Shown one piece after another: positions 7,479-10,652 of a stretch of 10,652 nt of DNA. Source of the DNA: an uncultured Bacilli bacterium. GTDB taxonomy: Bacteria; Bacillota_I; Bacilli_A; RF39; UBA660. The notes under the pieces were generated by a model that saw nothing but the letters and a program-made list of their open reading frames with translations, was not told where the DNA came from and searched no databases. A program made the translations under genes and the position numbers. Location of the stretch: contig CAKOKV010000018.1 of NCBI GenBank assembly GCA_934095805.1, positions 1-10,652 on the forward strand. Reading direction: 5' to 3'. Numbering within the stretch: position 1 is the first letter of the stretch; each line of letters starts with the position of its first letter.

Positions 7479-7507
7479 ATTTTAGCATACATAGTACTAT
7501 TATTCAA
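7479..7507 (-). promoter_or_regulatory. Promoter of the secreted protein and ABC operon
   Basis: The -35 box TTGAAT (7507-7502) and -10 box TAAAAT (7484-7479) are 17 bases apart, with a TG extension (7487-7486). The start should fall near 7472, giving a leader of about 27 bases with GAGG before the GTG. The spacer holds a perfect 10-bp palindrome, ATAGTACTAT (7491-7500), placed as an operator would be. An A-rich stretch, GTATAAAAA, lies upstream. The element closely matches the promoter at 4061-4089. Confidence 0.78.
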
Positions 7508-7528
7508 CTATATATTTTTATACAAATT

Positions 7529-7558
7529 AAAAACACTATATTATTTATATATAGTGTT
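7529..7558 (-). terminator. Intrinsic terminator after the DUF6273-like gene
   Basis: A 10-bp perfect stem, AACACTATAT (7558-7549) pairing with ATATAGTGTT (7541-7532), with a 7-base loop and a short T run that begins inside the stem. It lies 5 bases after the stop at 7563 and separates this gene from the next promoter. Confidence 0.75.
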
Positions 7559-7562
7559 AATA

Positions 7563-8729
7563 TTATTTTTTTATAGTAATAATTGGTCTTACATCTAACT
7601 TATTATTATAGTTTTCATGTATATAAACATCTCCACTTGATGTAACTGAATAACCATTATCATTACTTATATCACTCATCCAATAATTACCTTTAAATAA
7701 TGAAATATCTTTAAACTTATTAACTAATAAAGAATACTCATAATAATTAATAATTCTAATTTTACTTTTAGTATATTTATTACAACTCCAATTATTACTA
7801 CTTATTTCTTCTTTTGTATAACCACCACAATATTCTTCATCACAACTATCATTATCAATATCATCACAAATTTCATATTTTAATAAATCATCTTTTAAAC
7901 TAAAATTTTTAATATAAACATTATTAAGATAATAATTTATATATGAATTACTCCATTTATATTTATCATTCTTATTGCAAAATGAACTATTTTCTCCACT
8001 ACAATGAGCCAATTTTTCATTTATAGGTAAATATTTCATCATAGTTATTCTATCAAAAGAATTATCAATTATAATCCATTCTTCTTTATCTATATAAACA
8101 GTAGACCCATTACAATAAAATATATTTTTATTAAAATCACTTTTAGTTGTATTTAAACATTCAACTGTAAATTTAATAGGTACACTAATATTACCATCAG
8201 TATCCTTAAACCAAATATAATGTATTCCCTCTTCATAATAATTTAATATTAAATTATTATTAGATATATCTTTCCACTTACCTTTAAAATCATCCCTATT
8301 AGATATTAAGTATTCACTTACTGGATACTTAAATTCAAATGAAATCGTTGTATTATTTTTATTTAATGATGCTTCTAAATCTTTAAAATCATTACATTCT
8401 TCTTTTTGAATATTAATATTTCCTAAAAAAGTTTTATAAATACAATACTCTTTACTTTTAATATAAAATCTTACATTACCATATTTATCTTTTTCTATTT
8501 TACCAGTCCCATCAATATAATAATCTGTTTTCTTTATATTACCCTTATCAAGAACACCGTATTTAAATTCATATTTTCCTTCATCAATTGTATAAATATA
8601 ACCAAGTAAATCTCTTGTTCTATTTAATAAATGTATTCTATTATATCTAAATATAAAGAATATTAATATTCCTATCATAACAATAACAAATAAAATAATT
8701 ATAATTATATATTTCTTAAACTTTTTCAT
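7563..8729 (-). CDS. Membrane-anchored surface protein with DUF6273-like C-terminal domain
   Basis: A 388-residue protein: short basic N-terminus, one helix (about 7-27) as signal anchor, then an outer part. Residues about 130-190 look like a small Ig-like beta domain (ISFEFKYPVS, GIHYIWFKDTDGN). Residues about 205-388 match DUF6273 in layout: IDKEEWIIID (213-222), WSNSYINYYLN (259-269), INYYEYSLL, YWMSD (349-353) with SSGDVYIHE, and a closing VRPIITIK (380-387). DUF6273 is common in surface proteins of gut Firmicutes; its role is unclear. The outer part has ten cysteines, unusual for an exported Gram-positive protein, so disulfides are likely. The gene has its own promoter and terminator and no visible ribosome binding site. 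The -10 box ends 7 bases before the ATG, so the messenger is probably leaderless. Confidence 0.78.
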   Translation of the reverse strand: MKKFKKYIIIIILFVIVMIGILIFFIFRYNRIHLLNRTRDLLGYIYTIDEGKYEFKYGVLDKGNIKKTDYYIDGTGKIEKDKYGNVRFYIKSKEYCIYKTFLGNINIQKEECNDFKDLEASLNKNNTTISFEFKYPVSEYLISNRDDFKGKWKDISNNNLILNYYEEGIHYIWFKDTDGNISVPIKFTVECLNTTKSDFNKNIFYCNGSTVYIDKEEWIIIDNSFDRITMMKYLPINEKLAHCSGENSSFCNKNDKYKWSNSYINYYLNNVYIKNFSLKDDLLKYEICDDIDNDSCDEEYCGGYTKEEISSNNWSCNKYTKSKIRIINYYEYSLLVNKFKDISLFKGNYWMSDISNDNGYSVTSSGDVYIHENYNNKLDVRPIITIKK

Positions 8730-8736
8730 ATCAATT

Positions 8737-8745
8737 ATTATATCA
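8737..8745 (-). promoter_or_regulatory. Extended -10 promoter giving a leaderless transcript
   Basis: TG at 8745-8744, one base, then a perfect TATAAT (8742-8737). Only 7 bases separate it from the ATG at 8729, so transcription should start at or one base before the A of the start codon. The matching -35 position holds only TTATTT, weak but acceptable with a TG extension. No AGGAG-like sequence is present upstream of the ATG. Confidence 0.72.
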
Positions 8746-8748
8746 CAT

Positions 8749-8775
8749 AAAAAGGAATAAAATAACTTATCCCTT
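8749..8775 (-). terminator. Intrinsic terminator of the padR-DUF1700 operon
   Basis: A 9-bp stem, AAGGGATAA (8775-8767) with TTATTCCTT (8760-8752), one G-U pair, loop GTTATT, followed by TTT. The 5' arm is made of the last two codons and the stop codon of the DUF1700 gene. It is directly followed by the next promoter. Confidence 0.7.
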
Positions 8776-10074
8776 AATATTTAATTCACTCATAGTTTTT
8801 TCGTTTGCTATTATTTCTAATCTAACAGTATTGAAAGAATCGTAATTATAAAATTTCTTTTCTTTTATATCATTTAATATAATCTTATAAAAATCATAAT
8901 TAGGATATCTAGTACCACAATATAAATAATTTTCATAATAATTATCACAATAAGCATTAAAATAATCAGAAGAATATATTTTTACTATATATTTATTATT
9001 TTCAAGTTTATTATCTATTGTTTTAGTAATATTTTCACATCTTTGACATTCTATATAATTAACAGAAGTATCATACTCTTTTTCATCTTTTAATTCAAAT
9101 TCATGATGTCCATCTATAAATTCTAATTTATTAAATTCAGCAGCAAAAACCCCAACTCCTACTCCACCTAACATTATTGAAGCACAGAACATTATTATCG
9201 CAACTGTAGAAGAAATCTTGGAGTTAGAAATGTATTTATATAAAATATATATTAACCATATACTACCAACAATTAATCCAATTGACATTATAGATATGCC
9301 TATTGAAAAATTATATTTGAAGTAAACATATAAAGATAAAATTAACATAACAGTAAAACCAAACAAACAAATAGATACAGCAAACAACATAAATCCTGCA
9401 AATAATTTAAACATAAACTTAAATATATCAAAAATTACATCAAAAACACTCTTACCTTCTTTAACAGGATTCTCTTTTTTCTTTACACTTTCTTTTACTT
9501 TTGATTTACTATTCTTTTTCTTTGTTTCAACTTTAACATCAAAATTATTAATAACTTTTTCCTTTAAAATCTTAACAAAAACTACAAATACAAACATAAT
9601 GTAAAGAGCATACACCAATATAGAACTACATCTACTAATAATATTGTAAACTGACACAGGAAGTCCTATAAACATCTTATTAACAAATGTTTCTAAAATA
9701 TAAAATGGTAACTTCAATATATAACATATTAATATAGTTATAGCTACATAAACAAGTAACCTAATAATATCTTTAGAAGTTCCATTAGATATAATTTTAA
9801 TTATCTTATTAAATACATTTTTAGCATCATCAAATATATTATCTAAAACACTAGTTTTATTATAATATTTATCATTTATTTTATATGCATCTAATATTCC
9901 ACTAACAAGTTCATCAATATCACCAAACTCATTAATCGCATCAGTTTCACTTTTACCTGACTTAATCTCTTCATCAATATGTTCTCCATATTCAGAAACT
10001 ATATCATCAATTTCTTCTTCTTTTAATATTGATAATTTACTTCTAAGTTCATTTATGAATTCCTCTTTATTCAT
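8767..10074 (-). CDS. DUF1700/HAAS-domain membrane protein partnered with PadR
   Basis: A 435-residue protein. Residues 1-66 form the helical HAAS/DUF1700 domain (MNKEEFINELRSKL, SEYGEHIDEEIKSG, AINEFGDIDELV), nearly always coded beside a PadR regulator in Firmicutes. Membrane helices follow at about 104-130 and 142-170, then a lysine-rich cytoplasmic linker (181-208), then helices at about 222-252, 256-280 and 288-312. The final 120 residues should be outside the cell, with C343 and C346 (CQRC), C376 and C386. Many relatives end in a DUF4097 beta-helix; this tail is shorter and I do not recognise it. The start overlaps the padR stop by one base (TAATG), so translation is coupled. The usual idea is that the HAAS protein relays envelope state to PadR. 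That is inference here. Confidence 0.85.
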   Translation of the reverse strand: MNKEEFINELRSKLSILKEEEIDDIVSEYGEHIDEEIKSGKSETDAINEFGDIDELVSGILDAYKINDKYYNKTSVLDNIFDDAKNVFNKIIKIISNGTSKDIIRLLVYVAITILICYILKLPFYILETFVNKMFIGLPVSVYNIISRCSSILVYALYIMFVFVVFVKILKEKVINNFDVKVETKKKNSKSKVKESVKKKENPVKEGKSVFDVIFDIFKFMFKLFAGFMLFAVSICLFGFTVMLILSLYVYFKYNFSIGISIMSIGLIVGSIWLIYILYKYISNSKISSTVAIIMFCASIMLGGVGVGVFAAEFNKLEFIDGHHEFELKDEKEYDTSVNYIECQRCENITKTIDNKLENNKYIVKIYSSDYFNAYCDNYYENYLYCGTRYPNYDFYKIILNDIKEKKFYNYDSFNTVRLEIIANEKTMSELNIKG

Positions 10075-10391
10075 TACTTATCACTCTCCTTAATAAAATT
10101 ATTAACACTACTTTCAAATTTTTTCCATTCTTGAAGTAACAAGTCCTTTCTCTTTTCTCCAAGAACAGTAAGTTTATAATATTTTCTACTAGGTCCTTCA
10201 CTTGATTCTTTTAAATATGTTTCAAAATATCCTTCATTAGTTAATCTTTTCAAAAGTGGATATATAGTTCCTTCATTAACATTAACAACTTTACTTACTT
10301 CAACAACAAGTTCATATCCATATCTATCTTTTTTAGATGTAAAAAGCAAAACTAATAATTCAAGGACACCTTTCTTAAATTGAGTATCCAC
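10074..10391 (-). CDS. PadR family transcriptional regulator
   Basis: A 105-residue winged-helix DNA-binding protein. I start it at GTG 10391, which gives the classic PadR opening MDTQFKKGVLELLVLLFTSK and has GAGGTGA, a 7-base match to the anti-Shine-Dalgarno, just upstream. The longer frame from TTG 10439 starts in the -35 box and is rejected. Motifs: RYGYELV (23-29), the recognition-helix region NVNEGTIYPLLKRLTNEGYF (37-56), and the wing with SRKYYKLTVLGEK (68-80), followed by a short C-terminal helix for dimerisation. This is the short type that commonly controls its own operon with a DUF1700 partner. PadR proteins are mostly repressors responding to small molecules or envelope stress; the ligand here is unknown. 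Confidence 0.93.
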   Translation of the reverse strand: MDTQFKKGVLELLVLLFTSKKDRYGYELVVEVSKVVNVNEGTIYPLLKRLTNEGYFETYLKESSEGPSRKYYKLTVLGEKRKDLLLQEWKKFESSVNNFIKESDK

Positions 10392-10408
10392 TTCCTCACC
10401 TCTTAATG

Positions 10409-10448
10409 ATATACTATCACTACTACTATGTATTGTCAAGTAGTATAT
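10409..10448 (-). promoter_or_regulatory. Nested inverted repeats over the padR promoter, likely PadR operator
   Basis: Two dyads surround the promoter. The inner pair is TACTACT (10445-10439) and AGTAGTA (10427-10421), 11 bases apart, flanking most of the -35 box. The outer pair is ATATACTA (10448-10441) and TAGTATAT (10416-10409), whose right arm contains the -10 box. A bound dimer would cover the polymerase site, fitting autorepression. Binding itself is inferred. Confidence 0.55.
10411..10439 (-). promoter_or_regulatory. padR operon promoter
   Basis: A consensus -35 box TTGACA (10439-10434), a 17-base spacer, and -10 box TAGTAT (10416-10411) with a TG extension (10419-10418). The start should fall near 10404, so the leader is very short, with the ribosome binding site GAGGTGA at 10402-10396 at its beginning. 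Confidence 0.8.
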
Positions 10449-10471
10449 ATTACATAATAATAAAATAAATA

Positions 10472-10497
10472 AAAAAGTTTACACAAGTAAACTTTTT
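10472..10497. terminator. Intrinsic terminator after the TraX-like gene
   Basis: An 11-bp perfect stem (10472-10482 with 10487-10497), core GTTTAC/GTAAAC, loop of 4 bases, with A and T runs on both sides. It overlaps the stop codon of the minus-strand gene at 10481-10479 and isolates the padR promoter from upstream transcription. Confidence 0.85.
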
Positions 10498-10652
10498 ATA
10501 ATAAGTAATATTGTTATATGTACTGGATAATATAAATAAAATACATATTTATTAATCTTTATATTAAAATTAGTATTAATTAATATAAATGGTAAACACA
10601 ATATAGTAAAAAAAGTAACAAAATTAAAATCAGTCGTACCAAATAATAAATA
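10479..10652 (-). CDS. C-terminal end of a TraX-like membrane protein (partial)
   Basis: The minus strand is open from the right edge to TAA at 10481-10479, coding the last 57 residues. They contain a hydrophobic helix (FNFVTFFTILCLPFILI), a short polar turn (NTNFNIKINK) and a final KYVFYLYYPVHITILLIIKS. The K-Y-x-F-Y-x-x-Y-P-x-H pattern followed by a hydrophobic helix is the usual end of TraX family proteins. These are polytopic membrane proteins: TraX of the F plasmid acetylates pilin, while chromosomal Firmicute members have no settled role. A stop overlapping a strong terminator supports a real gene end. The fragment is short, so the family call is moderate. Confidence 0.65.
   Translation of the reverse strand, partial: YLLFGTTDFNFVTFFTILCLPFILINTNFNIKINKYVFYLYYPVHITILLIIKSLLV

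Noticed and set aside
10392..10439. N-terminal extension of PadR from TTG 10439
   Set aside because: The TTG belongs to the TTGACA -35 box. GTG 10391 gives the conserved PadR start and follows GAGGTGA.

Overview
The window looks like a chromosomal stretch from a very AT-rich member of the Bacillota, probably an uncultured, host-associated Bacilli lineage of the RF39 or Erysipelotrichales kind. That placement is inference. It rests on the extreme A+T content, AGGAG-type ribosome binding sites, sigma-A-like promoters with extended -10 boxes, and families typical of Firmicutes (YfhO, PadR plus DUF1700/HAAS, DUF6273-like surface proteins, a BcrA/LanF-type ABC ATPase). The standard code fits: long conserved proteins are intact, all their tryptophans are TGG, and TGA is used only as a stop.

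Layout. Only the leftmost gene is on the plus strand: the 3' part of a YfhO-type membrane protein (1-1794). It converges on a long minus-strand gene (1798-4035) and the two share one bidirectional terminator across both stop codons. Every other gene is on the minus strand and reads right to left. From the right edge these are: the end of a TraX-like membrane protein with its terminator; a PadR regulator with a clear promoter and a likely operator; a DUF1700/HAAS membrane protein coupled to it; a terminator followed at once by the promoter of an apparently leaderless DUF6273-like surface protein; another terminator; then a five-gene operon (7445-4120) coding a small secreted protein, a 298-residue membrane protein, an ABC ATPase and two six-helix membrane proteins; and last the long surface protein.

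Two things stand out. The first is the 745-residue membrane-anchored surface protein made of calcium-loop (thrombospondin type 3-like) units. It has three 111-residue super-repeats, then nineteen near-identical 12-residue units, then a beta-rich C-terminal domain. By my count it has 58 cysteines and all of them sit in C-x-x-x-C pairs. The second is the five-gene operon. Its ATPase and two small permeases resemble LanFEG self-immunity transporters, including a glutamate where most ABC proteins have the Q-loop glutamine, and it begins with a Sec-secreted protein I cannot assign to any family. It could be an undescribed secreted antimicrobial or signal system with its own protection.

These two units carry nearly the same promoter: 24 of 29 positions match from -35 to -10, including a GTAC-centred dyad in the spacer and an A-rich upstream box. 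They are probably switched on together, although their products look unrelated. Several obvious longer reading frames begin at a TTG that is really part of a -35 box. The corrected starts are given in the entries.
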